A stretch of 64,000 nucleotides of DNA from Monosiga brevicollis MX1 (lineage: Eukaryota > Opisthokonta > Choanoflagellata > Craspedida > Salpingoecidae), in NCBI RefSeq assembly GCF_000002865.3, contig NW_001865040.1, forward strand, positions 618,905-682,904. Reading direction: 5' to 3'. Below the pieces are notes generated by a model. It worked only from the letters and a program-made list of their open reading frames with translations, was not told the origin of the DNA and made no database searches. This document shows, in pieces, positions 11,602 to 22,007 of the stretch. Position 1 is the first letter of the stretch. Each line of letters opens with the position of its first letter. Position numbers and translations under genes: made by a program.

Positions 11602-12686
11602 TTCCATGATTACATAGCCAGCCAGCCAGCCAGCCAGGTTCATTCAAGTCACAACGAGAGGTAACGTATGTGAGAAGAGATAACTGACCCGTCGTTGCCA
11701 TAGAAGAGCACGCGGCAAGGTTGATTGGCATCCTGCGTGGAGACAGTGTGCGGGTGAGCCGAGGTGCGACGTCTTCGGGTACTAGAGCGATGGCAAGAGA
11801 TGATTCACACCCACCAAAGCCTTGTTAAGCTGGTTGAGCGCCTGCATGACATCCTTGCGCACCAAGGTGGCGCAAGACTTAATCTCTTGGACCTGGAAGT
11901 ATGAACACAATGATGAATCTCATCTGCTTGGGTTGGGGGCGTCTCAGGCAGCGGAGAAAGTGGTCTCTTGGTATCAGCACAGCGGCAAGCGCACCTGGCG
12001 GCGACGAATAGGCTTCATAATTTTGGTGCACAACAGCTTCTGATGCTCTTCAGTCATGATGTACATGGAGTTGGCGTCGGTCAACGAGTGACGGCCCTAA
12101 ATTCCCGACCGACACCATGGTGAACGAAAAGCTGAATGAAAAAAAAAAGCCGAAGGAATGGCAGGTCGGTGCACAAAAAAAAAAAGGCCGAGCAAAGACG
12201 AGTAGATGTGCGGGTGTGGAAGTAAAAGTAACCACTTTGCGACCCTCTGGGCAGGTGAGCTGCCAGGGGTCATGGGTTGGTTTGGCCTCAACCAATTCGG
12301 AAAATACACAGAAACACACCACCACCACCACCACCAAAGCAGGGCATGCACGAGTCATACCGCATCAGAAGAGGCAATGGACGGAAGAGATGCATGGTGC
12401 TGAGGTGCATCCGTCTGATCAGAGTGAGGAGGGGATGAGTGGCAACCGAGGCGCATCGTGACGACAAAGCGAAACATGCAAAAACTAAACGGTTAGGGTA
12501 AACTGAACCAGCGCGAAAGCAGTGACTCACCTGCTTCTCAGAATCAACGGAAGCCGCTGCAGAGTACTGACGACAGACCTGCTTTGCCGCAGATAAGGCA
12601 GGCACGAAAGCCGGGCCGTTCAAAGAACGAAGCAGCAGGGCTGCCGATTGTGCCGTCGCTCGGGTCGCACTCGTGCGCAGCGCCAT
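10018..12686 (-). CDS. DAP3: Mitochondrial small-subunit ribosomal protein mS29 / DAP3
   Basis: Spliced gene with about ten exons. The start at 12686 gives an Arg/Ala/Ser-rich presequence (MALRTSATRATAQSAALLLR) fitting mitochondrial import. Diagnostic pieces are RHSLTDANSMYIMTEEHQKL, SCATLVRKDVMQALNQLNKA, and a P-loop built across an intron at about 11.5-11.7 kb (FYGNDGLGKTSALGHILHHY, fitting GxxxxGKT). Then follow DLNIDARFWLHTFNALNSEL, LPQGTALSEV, VVSVIDEVNVLYEQECPQKD and MKNYTLEEVSSVIGQWYRAD, in the order of human DAP3. It is a GTP-binding protein of the mitoribosome small subunit. The intron before the P-loop end has a 47-bp T-rich tract (11557-11603), and another holds a CAC repeat. Boundaries of internal exons are approximate. 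Confidence 0.85.
11557..11638. repeat. Poly-T tract followed by (AGCC)n
   Basis: T-rich run 11557-11603 followed by five to six AGCC units at 11615-11638, inside a DAP3 intron. On the coding (minus) strand the T-run reads as poly-A. No coding role. Confidence 0.8.
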
Positions 12687-13234
12687 CGTGCGTGGTGGGC
12701 ACTGAGAAACTGTGATAATTCTTACACATCAAGGACCGCTGGCCACAACAATCGTTGTGACCATCAGCTCCTTGCAAGTTGGCAGAAGACGAAACCTGTG
12801 AACCGTTTTAAGCATTCTCTAGAAGAGACACTGATACGTCTGCCTAAGCCTCCTCCCCCTCCCCGTCCCCTGTTGACGTCTCCTTGCGCCTCAGACCCGG
12901 CCCAAAGTGAGGGGCCGACCTGGGTGCGGTGGGGTGTAACCCGAGTGCCGTGAGGTTAGGGCTGTTTTGTGGGATCGTGAGAAAGGCCTTGGTCTTTCAG
13001 CCCCACGTTCCTGGTGATTGGATTGCTACGATAACGATTGCCTTGTGTGTCTGCGTCACGTTTTTACAGAGTGGGTGAGCGACCGGGTCTCGGCCCGGGA
13101 TTATGGCAGCGTCATTGACCCTGCTCATTGCGCAGCGCGCAGTGTCTTCTTGAAAAAAGCCTTTCGATGAGCTCAGCAAGCTGCCATCATTGCATCGCGA
13201 TCGCTTCGGATCAAACAATAGGCTTACGATTGCA
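12687..13234. promoter_or_regulatory. Divergent intergenic region
   Basis: Separates the start of DAP3 (-) from the start of the LIM-RGS-PX gene (+); 548 bp. A C/T-rich stretch lies around 12846-12880. No clear TATA or gene. It probably carries two promoters. Confidence 0.4.
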
Positions 13235-15862
13235 ATGGCGTCAGCGCCAAGTGACCCTTCTTCCCCATCCATCATGGCCAAGCTTGAGGCCAAGGCCGAT
13301 CTAGAGGCCGGTGCAGCTCTCCCAAGTACCAATTCTACTGGTACAAAGCCACCGAGTCATCCTGAACCGCCCGCCCGCTTTGACTTCCAGTCCATCCTCA
13401 GTCCGATACAGGCGTGCCTCGAGGCCCCCGACGAGCAGGCGGCGCTCTGCGCGACAGGTCCGACCGTGTTGGCAGCTATGGCCGAAGCCACCGATCTGCT
13501 GGACCAGCTCGAGTTTCCATCGAGTGACGGTGCTGACCTCTTCCGACAAGCTCGCACCCGGACCATTGATGCCCTTACCGATCTAAAGCAGTGCTGCCTC
13601 GATGCGATGAGCAGCAAGTGCGCCGATCGCGCGTCACATCATGGCTCGCGGCAAGCCTCCACGGCACTGGTCAAAACAACGCCAGCATCAAACCCAAGTT
13701 CCGCCGCGGCTGTTCCTGGCCACACCGCTCTTCTCAATGATTCCCAACACTCCGCCCACGCGCCCCCTACCGAGGCAGCAGAAGCCACATCGATGTCTCC
13801 AACCCCACCATTGCGCGAGGTTCTGGAGACCCTTGCTACCAGCATTGTGCCGCTTGTCTGCGCACACTGTTACAAGCTATTGATAGGAGGCAAGGCTCTA
13901 CTTTGCAATGATAGCTATTATCACCCCAAGTGTTTCTGCTGTCAGCACTGCCACCAACCCATTACCACCACCCGCTTCCTTCTGACCAATGGCCAGCCCG
14001 TCTGCTACGATTGCTGCCCGAGTTGCGTGGTCTGCGGACTTACCGTCATTGAGAACCACGTCATGGTCAATCAGACTCACTACCACCGCCTTTGCCTGCG
14101 CTGCAGTGCCTGCGATACGCCGATCCAACACCAGCTCTTTCTCCGGGACGACCAGGTGGTCTGCCCGCGCTGTATTGACCCTATCTTTCCCAATCGCTGG
14201 TCGCGTCGCTCCTCCACCACGGTGGGCAGCACGCGACTCGCACACGATACCACTGGCTCCGCTGGTCTTTTACCCCCCGGGCCGTCTCGCAGACGCCACA
14301 GCAGCCACTCAGCCACCGGACGCCGGCGGCGCAGCAGCAGCAGCAGCCGTACAGACACCTCCAGCATGGGCTATATCCGACCCAAAGAGAACGCAGACTA
14401 CGAACTGGTCCACCCTGACCCCCGAGAGTCCGGCGCCCATGTATACGAATATGCCTTACCTGCAGGTGCGCTGCAATGGCTGCGTGGTACCGTCCCTGGG
14501 CAGCGCCCTCGCGGCGCGGGTGGCCAGCCTACCATCGGCCAGCCAATTCCTGAGGAGGCCGTGTATGCCGAGGTGGATGACGGCGACGGCAGCGGCTTGA
14601 TGGCAACAGCCACTGGGCATCGTCGTCGCAGTAGCTCCGAAACCTATGCAGAGCCCAACAGTGTCGTTGCAGACTCTGCAGTGACCTCGGGGGCACTCGC
14701 CTCGCTCTTGGCTGCCATGCCGCACTGGGTTCATGCTCGCGATTTGGACATGGCCACAATCCTCGCTGAAGAGGAAGTTCACTTTTTGAACTATTGCAGC
14801 CGATGCAGTTTTGAGGGACTGTGCCAAGCACTCTTTTGGCTCGATCTGCAGCAACTGCTAGACGTTGCTGGTCTTGCTACTCCAGTGGAGCTCGCCAACT
14901 ACTGCGAAGGCATTTATGACAAGTACTTGACACCCGATGCCGAGCTGGCTATCACACTCCCACCCTCTCTCCTCGCGGGCATGGAGACGGCGCTTCACGT
15001 CGAGGCCATGAATGACGTGTGGTTAGACGAGCAGATACCTGAGCCAGAGGCTGCGAATGTCGTTTCTCGTCTCACAGATGACGACTTGACCACTTTACGA
15101 CACTGCCAAAGCTGCGTACAACAAAATCTACGTGCTCGCGTCCTCCCAGACTTTCTCACATCTAGCGAGGGTCGACATTACCTGAGCAATCGCCGCATGG
15201 CTGCCCGGCGTGATGAGGCCTGCAGCGCCGATCGAGATGGTCATTGCTTGCAGCCTGCAAGTTTATGCTTTGTGCCTCGCACGGCTCGCATCTGCAACGT
15301 CACGCGACACGCTTATTCGCGGCGTGATGTTGCCATGGGATACTCATTTCGCCTCGATGATAGCACAAGCCGCGAGCCGCCATCGAGCTTAGGACATACC
15401 AAACCCGGCCCGGGCAGTGGATGTGCCCAAGGCCGCGCCTCTCCGGTTTGGAATCGCCAAGGCTTGAGCGATCGCTTCAAACGTACCATCCTGGCGTACG
15501 ATATTGAGGTGGTGACCAAGGACGCGTGCTACACAATCTCACGTCGCTATCGGCAGTTTCGGGAGTGTCATGAGGCCATTCGACTAGCATTGCCCGGTCT
15601 GGAGTTACCGGTGTTTCCGCCCAAGATCTATCTGGGTCACCTGCGCAACGTTGCTGATCGTCGGCGAGACGAGCTCACGGATTGGCTGGCTGCGCTCATA
15701 GCTCTGCCTGCTGTATGGTCCGTGCCTGAGGTGCTTGATTTCTTTCAACGTGATGAAAACCCCTTTGAACGGCGTTCCCTCCCTGCCATTCCAGACAAAC
15801 CTCCATCACCAGTGCTACTGCGGCCCCCTCCCCCCGTGCCGCCTCGCGTGCCCGTCATTTGA
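13235..15862 (+). CDS. LIM-LIM-RGS-PX signalling protein, single exon
   Basis: Uninterrupted 875-residue frame, unusual in this intron-rich window. The first ATG is 13235. LIM 1 lies at about residues 209-260 (CAHCYKLLIGGKALLC; CFCCQHC; CYDCC). LIM 2 is at about 265-312 (CVVCGLTVIENHVMV; CLRCSAC; CPRC), with zinc-binding Cys/His spacing intact. A basic Ser/Arg linker is followed by tyrosine motifs at about 388-475 (DYELVHP, HVYEYALP, VYAEVDDG, TYAEPNSV) that look like SH2-domain ligands. About 505-645 fits an RGS bundle (EEVHFLNYCSRCSFEGLCQA, ALFWLDLQQLL, YDKYLTP, LPDFLTSSEG). About 747-840 is a PX domain (SRRYRQF; the LPVFPPK loop). The tail PPPPVPPRVPVI is an SH3-type ligand. I infer a membrane-recruited adaptor joining G-alpha regulation to tyrosine-kinase signalling. 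No known family with this order came to mind. Confidence 0.85.
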   Translation: MASAPSDPSSPSIMAKLEAKADLEAGAALPSTNSTGTKPPSHPEPPARFDFQSILSPIQACLEAPDEQAALCATGPTVLAAMAEATDLLDQLEFPSSDGADLFRQARTRTIDALTDLKQCCLDAMSSKCADRASHHGSRQASTALVKTTPASNPSSAAAVPGHTALLNDSQHSAHAPPTEAAEATSMSPTPPLREVLETLATSIVPLVCAHCYKLLIGGKALLCNDSYYHPKCFCCQHCHQPITTTRFLLTNGQPVCYDCCPSCVVCGLTVIENHVMVNQTHYHRLCLRCSACDTPIQHQLFLRDDQVVCPRCIDPIFPNRWSRRSSTTVGSTRLAHDTTGSAGLLPPGPSRRRHSSHSATGRRRRSSSSSRTDTSSMGYIRPKENADYELVHPDPRESGAHVYEYALPAGALQWLRGTVPGQRPRGAGGQPTIGQPIPEEAVYAEVDDGDGSGLMATATGHRRRSSSETYAEPNSVVADSAVTSGALASLLAAMPHWVHARDLDMATILAEEEVHFLNYCSRCSFEGLCQALFWLDLQQLLDVAGLATPVELANYCEGIYDKYLTPDAELAITLPPSLLAGMETALHVEAMNDVWLDEQIPEPEAANVVSRLTDDDLTTLRHCQSCVQQNLRARVLPDFLTSSEGRHYLSNRRMAARRDEACSADRDGHCLQPASLCFVPRTARICNVTRHAYSRRDVAMGYSFRLDDSTSREPPSSLGHTKPGPGSGCAQGRASPVWNRQGLSDRFKRTILAYDIEVVTKDACYTISRRYRQFRECHEAIRLALPGLELPVFPPKIYLGHLRNVADRRRDELTDWLAALIALPAVWSVPEVLDFFQRDENPFERRSLPAIPDKPPSPVLLRPPPPVPPRVPVI

Positions 15863-16146
15863 AATGTCCATGGACAAGCCCTTGTGCTGTCTACCATCTT
15901 ACATGGTGTCGTTGTTCCATTTTACCATAAAGAAACTTTGCTGTTTTTTGGGTTGATGTGTCCGTTTGTGGGCGCGGGTGTTAATGCTACTCCACCCTGC
16001 CCAGCCAAGCTCAGCATTGGCCAGCCAATCTCCATTGATATTGAAATCCTCTTGTGTGGGGAGCCCCAGCAGCTCGAGAAGGAAATGCTTCGACATGACC
16101 CATCTCCAACCTTGAAAACAAAATTGACATGAACCGATTCACCCTC

Positions 16147-16225
<79 letters not shown>

Positions 16226-16322
16226 GTACATTTCTTTTGTTTCGCTTGACATGTTCATTTTTGCGCTACGATTGTGTTGTGTAGTCACAGTTGGTATCGT
16301 CACACAACACGGCACGGCAAGA
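15863..16322. other. Intergenic with (CA)n
   Basis: Holds the 3' end of the LIM-RGS-PX gene and the upstream region of Pinin. The main content is the (CA)37 tract at 16149-16223. An ACAAGCCCTTGT-like short palindrome follows the stop codon. No gene seen. Confidence 0.45.
16149..16223. repeat. (CA)n microsatellite, 75 bp
   Basis: Near-perfect CA dinucleotide run about 100 bp upstream of the Pinin start codon. The long Cys/Val reading frames across it are artefacts. Confidence 0.95.
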
Positions 16323-18367
16323 GATGGCAGGCAAAGACGCAGCGGGCGCCACCACTGAGATGGCGCAGGATGGCGATGGCGCCAATGTGACAGATTTGCT
16401 GGCTGCCAAGCAGAAGGAACTCGAGGCCATCAACGAGCGCATTACCCAGGTGGTTGGCCATGAACCGGAAAGGTCAGCCCTTGGCGCAATTCAAGGATAA
16501 TCGATCTGCTGCCCCCTCAGCAGTCTTCGAGTCGGACCTGATCGCGCCTCCCCTCACACGCCCCTCCTTTGTCTGCACAGGCGCCACCGCCGCCGACCCA
16601 CAGAGGAGCGCCGGTAAGATTCGCCAATGTCACAAGACAGGCTGCCCACTCATACACTAGACGGCTCGCCTTTCTCATCCACCACTCACCCATCACCCAC
16701 CCTCTCCTGTGTCTAACCTGCGAACGACTCGGAAGAACCTCTTTTGGTGGCAGCCATCGTGCCGGCACCGAAGGTGAACTGGAAGACTTGCCAGCGGTGG
16801 ATAACAATAAGCTGCGTAGTGTCGTGGCTTCTTCCACGGCCAAGCGTGACACGTTGGTTCCCCGTTTTTTGTTTGTTTTTTTCGCTTTTTTTTCCTGCTT
16901 TTTTGAGCAGCGTCGTTATTCTTGCGCTCACCAAGCATGTTCATGTAGAAGCACCGATGTCACAGAAGCACCCGTTCTGAAGAAGGTACGAAAAAAAATC
17001 TCATGATACTCACGTTTCGGAAGCACTCCTTTTGTTGCATTTTGCCCGATCGAGACCAGCGGGTGCCGGGAGCCGCTGTGTGGCTGCAGAGTGTTACTGT
17101 TATTGATCAACTGACCGAGCCTGTCCTCATCATGCATGAACCTGACCTATAATCTGTACCATTGCTGCAACCAGGTTGCATCTGCTACCGTAGTGGCTAG
17201 CCGCTCCAGCCGCCCGTCCTTGGAAAAGAACGACTCCAAAACGACTGCTCGGTTTGTTGCTCCGACCGACACCTGAGGCTTGCCACCCGCCCATGGTGCC
17301 TTACAACATTCACTTTGATGGGCCACTTGAATCTACTGCTCGACACAGCAATCGTCGTATGTTTGGCATGCTCATGGGCACGTTGCAGCAAGCCTCAAAG
17401 CGGGCCGAGAAAAAGTCACAATCCGTGCGTACCAACATCCATAGCCAGCCTGTCGTGCCGTCAGCCTTGAACCAAAAGCCAGGCTGGCGCTTCTTGACTC
17501 ACACACAAGGCATTGCCTGTCGTTCGTGTCATGTAGGAGCTGCGTTACAAGGAGGTAGATCAAAAGTTCAAGGAGCAGCAAGAGCAGGAGCGTGAGGAAT
17601 ATCGTCAGCAGCGCAACGCACTCTTTGATGAACGCCGCGAAAAGCGTAACGAACTCTTTCGTCTAGAGCAAGAAGTCGAGCTGCCGGCTTGGGTACGCTT
17701 TGCCTTGTCGCTACTGGCCCCTGCTGCTTGAACGCTTGTTTGTTTGTTTGTTTGTTTGTTTGTTTGTTCGTTTGTTCATTTTCTATCCAAAAATGTGCAA
17801 CCACAGAGCGTTCGTTGTGCGACTTTCTTTGATGGCTAACATTGACGCGTCTTGGTAGCAATCAGCATGGGAGGATCATGCCAAGAGGTTACGAACATTC
17901 ATTCGCCTTAAAGCCGAGCCCCGCATTTTTTTTGTCCCGGTACGTCATGCAGTCTTGGCCGCTGTGTCCCAAGTTGACATGTAGTGACTTCCAACTTACG
18001 TGGACTCTTTGTGCTGGTGTTGACTGCGAGGCTAGGGCAAGCACAACGATCAGACTCGAGCCATGTTGATCAACTCGCAGCAGGAGCTTGACCAAGAACA
18101 AGAGGAGCGCAAGAAAACCCAATGGAAGGTGCGGTTGACTCGTACAATACCTGCACGCTTTACATTACCGAGTTGCTGGACGAACGCACACACGCACACC
18201 TTTCCGGTGAGCTTCTCAGTCTGCTTCTTTGCTTGGTACTGCAGGCCTTGGATCCTCCACTCCGCCGTCGCCGCGATGGTCAGGAGGCAGCAGACGACTC
18301 CAAGATGCAAACCGCCGATGATGGTGAACAGGATCAACCAGAGCGCCGCCGCGGTGATGAGGAATGA
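16323..18367 (+). CDS. PNN: Pinin (splicing/exon-junction-associated SDK_N protein)
   Basis: About seven or eight exons. The start MAGKDAAGATTEMAQ leads into a coiled segment (LLAAKQKELEAINERITQVV). The diagnostic part is RRMFGMLMGTLQQASKRAEK, then ELRYKEVDQKFKEQQEQERE, NALFDERREKRNELFRLEQE, SAWEDHAKRLRTFIRLKAEP, RIFFVPGKHNDQTRAMLINS and QEEERKKTQWK-like text. It aligns along human Pinin's conserved domain (NRRIFGLLMGTL...; ...FYIPG...). Pinin associates with the exon junction complex and ASAP/PSAP in nuclear speckles. The C-terminus is short, basic then acidic (LRRRRDGQEAADDSK; stop 18367), and lacks the long SR-rich tail of animals. An intron contains a TTTG repeat. It converges with ARP8, 124 bp apart. 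Exon edges at 16.5-17.2 kb are approximate. Confidence 0.85.
17737..17777. repeat. (TTTG)n short tandem repeat in a Pinin intron
   Basis: About ten TTTG/TTCG units directly after the exon ending VELPAW. Non-coding. Confidence 0.85.
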
Positions 18368-18491
18368 TGACCAGCTTCCCCTTGTGCCGAAATTCTCAAA
18401 TTGCAAAAGGAAAAAAAACGGTTTTCACCCGTGTCATCGCTCAGTTGATGTTTTTCAATGCCATGTTCGTCAATTTTACATCCAAACTGAT

Positions 18492-21351
18492 TCACCAATC
18501 AAAAGGAAAACGCTCTCGAACAGTTCGCACGCCTTCGCGTTCCCAATCCGTCTTGGTAACCCAGAGCTCCTTGGCCACGGGCAACGCGGCCAAAATGGCG
18601 CCCCCCTTCCATGCCAGCATGTCAGGCTCAATGTCCTGTGTTCGAGTGCGTTCGTTGGCAGGGGCACACGTGACCGCTGAGCGCATCAATCAATACTCAA
18701 GTCAAGTCCACCGCGTATCCTTCTGAATGTTTGCACTTTTATTTTTGCACACACTTACCTTGGGACGCTCAAGCACCGCCACTTCCTCAACCAGCTTGCT
18801 GTAAAAGGGGGGGATGTTGCGCACAATCTGCTGCTGTAGATACGGCCCAATGTGGGCTAGACGCGCACCTGCCCCGATCACGACGATCGTCTTGAAGAGC
18901 TGTTGCTTCAGAGAATGCGCCTCACACGTCAAAATGCTATCGATGACGGCCTGATGTATGCCGCGCATCTCGTCAGAAAGCTTGATGCGCAAGCGAGCAG
19001 AGAGTCGAGGATGCCCGACAAGGTGGATAGTTAGTGAGAATTTGAGTGCACGACAAGACACGGCTCGCCAGATGGCGCCCGGCAATCGCGATATTTACCA
19101 TGGCATCGTCCTCAGCATCATCGGGATCCGGCTCGCCAGCACCAGCGGAGGTATCACCGTTATAGTTGGGACCATCTTCGCCCATTGCCACAGGTGTCTG
19201 CAGCAAAGACAAGGAATGAAAAAGTTTAGAGACGCGTGCAGGCCCAGCCATTGCATGCAAATGATCGCCTTGAACCAAAATTGTCCGCGTCTCTTGTGAA
19301 GGCGGGTACAGTCCGGGCGCAACCCACACCTGTGCGCGACTGTTGTTGTTGGATGAAACGACCGTCAGCGGGCTAGCCGTGGTCGAGGGCTGGACTGATA
19401 AGGTAGCTACGTGCGCCGCGATGAGCATAGCGGTTGTGAGGGTGCGCGGCGCTACCACAGCCGAGAGAGGCTCACTCTGGAGGCACGATTGACGAGGCAG
19501 GAACACGAGTCACCAAAACTACTGACAAGTGGAACGCTTAAGTTTGGCTTTCTTGGCCCGAGACGCCCCGCCTGCGCTGTTCGGGGTAGCAGGGGTTGTG
19601 GTGGTGAGGGGTGCAGCAGGGGTTGAAGTGGATGTACTGGTGGCTGGGGCCACGTTCGTCGGAGTCGCACTCGACTTGGACCGCTTAGAAGCTGCCGCGG
19701 TGGCAGCTCGTTGACGGTACACGGCCAAAAATGTTTCTAAAAGAATTCACACCCAAGAACAGGTGACATGAGCCGCCTCGGCAGCATTTTCGCGAAAACT
19801 TGGTTCGGCTGCTCGGCCGCAGCCAAGGAGGAGGGTAGACACGAGCATACGAGGAAAGACATTGCACAAACGAGATGGGATGATATTAAATCGCGGGTCA
19901 AGCACGACTGGCAACGAGTACCTACCCTTGTTATCCTCGTACAGGTGATCACTGTGATGGACCATGCGATCCGTGCGGCCCACCTGTACGCTGTCGCTCA
20001 GGCCGTGCCATAGAGCTGGAAAGAAAAGGACCAATGCACTACGCGAAATGGCCTTGTCAATGACAATGCTGAATGTGGTGGTGGCCTCGTTCGGAGAGCG
20101 CAAGGCCAAGGTGACCGTTTGCCGCTTGCTATTGTCCAGATCCAGCGTAGCATGGCGTTCCTTGAGAAGCCGCAGCGCATCTCGGTGATAGGGGTTGGCC
20201 AAGTCAATGATGGGCTCAAAGGGCAAGCCTGAGAAGTGCAGTTCGCGCAAGAGCACACGCTCGATGGTATCGCTTCCCAAGGGCAACATGATACGGCTGG
20301 GCACAAGTGACAAGCCTTCGTTGACGCAAGCGACGGAGCAGCTATGATGACCCAGATCCACGACGCACGCCATGTTAAAGCTGGCGCCGTAGGTTGCGCA
20401 GACAGAGGAGTGCTGCATGACCACAGAGCCGAAACCAAGCTCATCAATCAGAATGGTCATCCATTCCACCACGGTGGCGCGACGCATCAAGTCTGGAATG
20501 ACCAGGACGACCCGGTGCTGAGAAAATTGCGTAGGCGAGAGGTCTAATGTCTCGAGCAAAATGCTTTGTAGATATGCAGCAACATCCATGCGAGCAGCTT
20601 GTGCGCTGCCGCCATAAACGGGAGAGTCCGTGTCCAGGCCCAGGGGAGCAAAAGGCCAGCGCAGCTGGTACTGAGGCTGGTCGTGGAGAGAAATGCGCAA
20701 CGCTGCCTCTCCCGTAACGACGTCCGTCTCGGCCTGGAAAACCTCGCACGCCTCGCGATCGTTGTGGAAGGGAATGGATGTGGCTCGACAATGGCGATTG
20801 TCGTCCTGGAGTGTGGCATAGGCAGCCATGGCCCGACGTCCCGGCAGAACTTGGCCGCGCGTATCGCGCACCACCGAAATCTCTTGATTGATGGCTGCGA
20901 GTGCCTCCTCCTCGACAGACGTCAAGGCAACGCTCTCAGGTGTATAATTGTCGACAGGCGGACGTGGCACGGGCTGAATACGCATGCGGCGGGCCATCAC
21001 CGCAGGAATGCGATGCGCAATCGCATCTGTGGCACGGCCAATGGTGCAGTATGCCGATCCGGGCTGAATGACGACCACATTGGCCTCTTCCTCCACGGGT
21101 TCGTCGTTGCCGCTGTTGCTGCTAGCCGCCACAGCAGCGGTCGTGGTCTTGGCCCCGTTGGCAAGGCCTGTCACAGAACTAGAACCATTGCTGGCCCCCG
21201 ACTTTGTTGCGTTGGTGCTTGATGAAGCTACTGCCGGCTTGGGCGGTACGGCGGATGGTGCGCTGCCAGCGGAAGCTCCGACGGATCCAGAAGCCAGTTC
21301 ATTGGGCTTACTAACCGCTGGCCCATTGACCACCTCGGTCCCAGCGGGCAT
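18492..21351 (-). CDS. ACTR8: Actin-related protein 8 (INO80 complex subunit)
   Basis: The long first exon starts at 21351 with a Ser/Ala/Gly-rich leader. It continues VVVIQPGSAYCTIGRATDAI, AVMARRMRIQPVPRPPVDNY, LVIPDLMRRATVVEWMTILI, QHSSVCATYGASFNMACVVD and LFFPALWHGL. Human ARP8 has the same order (VVIHPGSKYLRIGRASD..., HQESVCATYGSG...CIVDVG). A central linker exon (about 19.5-19.7 kb) is Thr/Pro/Ala-rich. The C-terminal exons read IGAGARLAHIGPYLQQQIVR, EEVAVLERPK and DMLAWKGGAILAALPVAKEL, ending RERFPFDW at the stop 18492; compare human LIAWKGGAVLACLDTTQELW. It is a nuclear actin-fold subunit of the INO80 remodeller that helps bind nucleosomes. About six exons; small-exon borders were estimated. 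Confidence 0.88.

Positions 21352-22007
<656 letters not shown>

Noticed and set aside
12310-12345. His-run frame from CAC repeat
   Set aside because: It lies in a DAP3 intron on the other strand and is a simple repeat.
12950-12960. Telomere-like GTTAGGG
   Set aside because: Single copy only, no tandem array.
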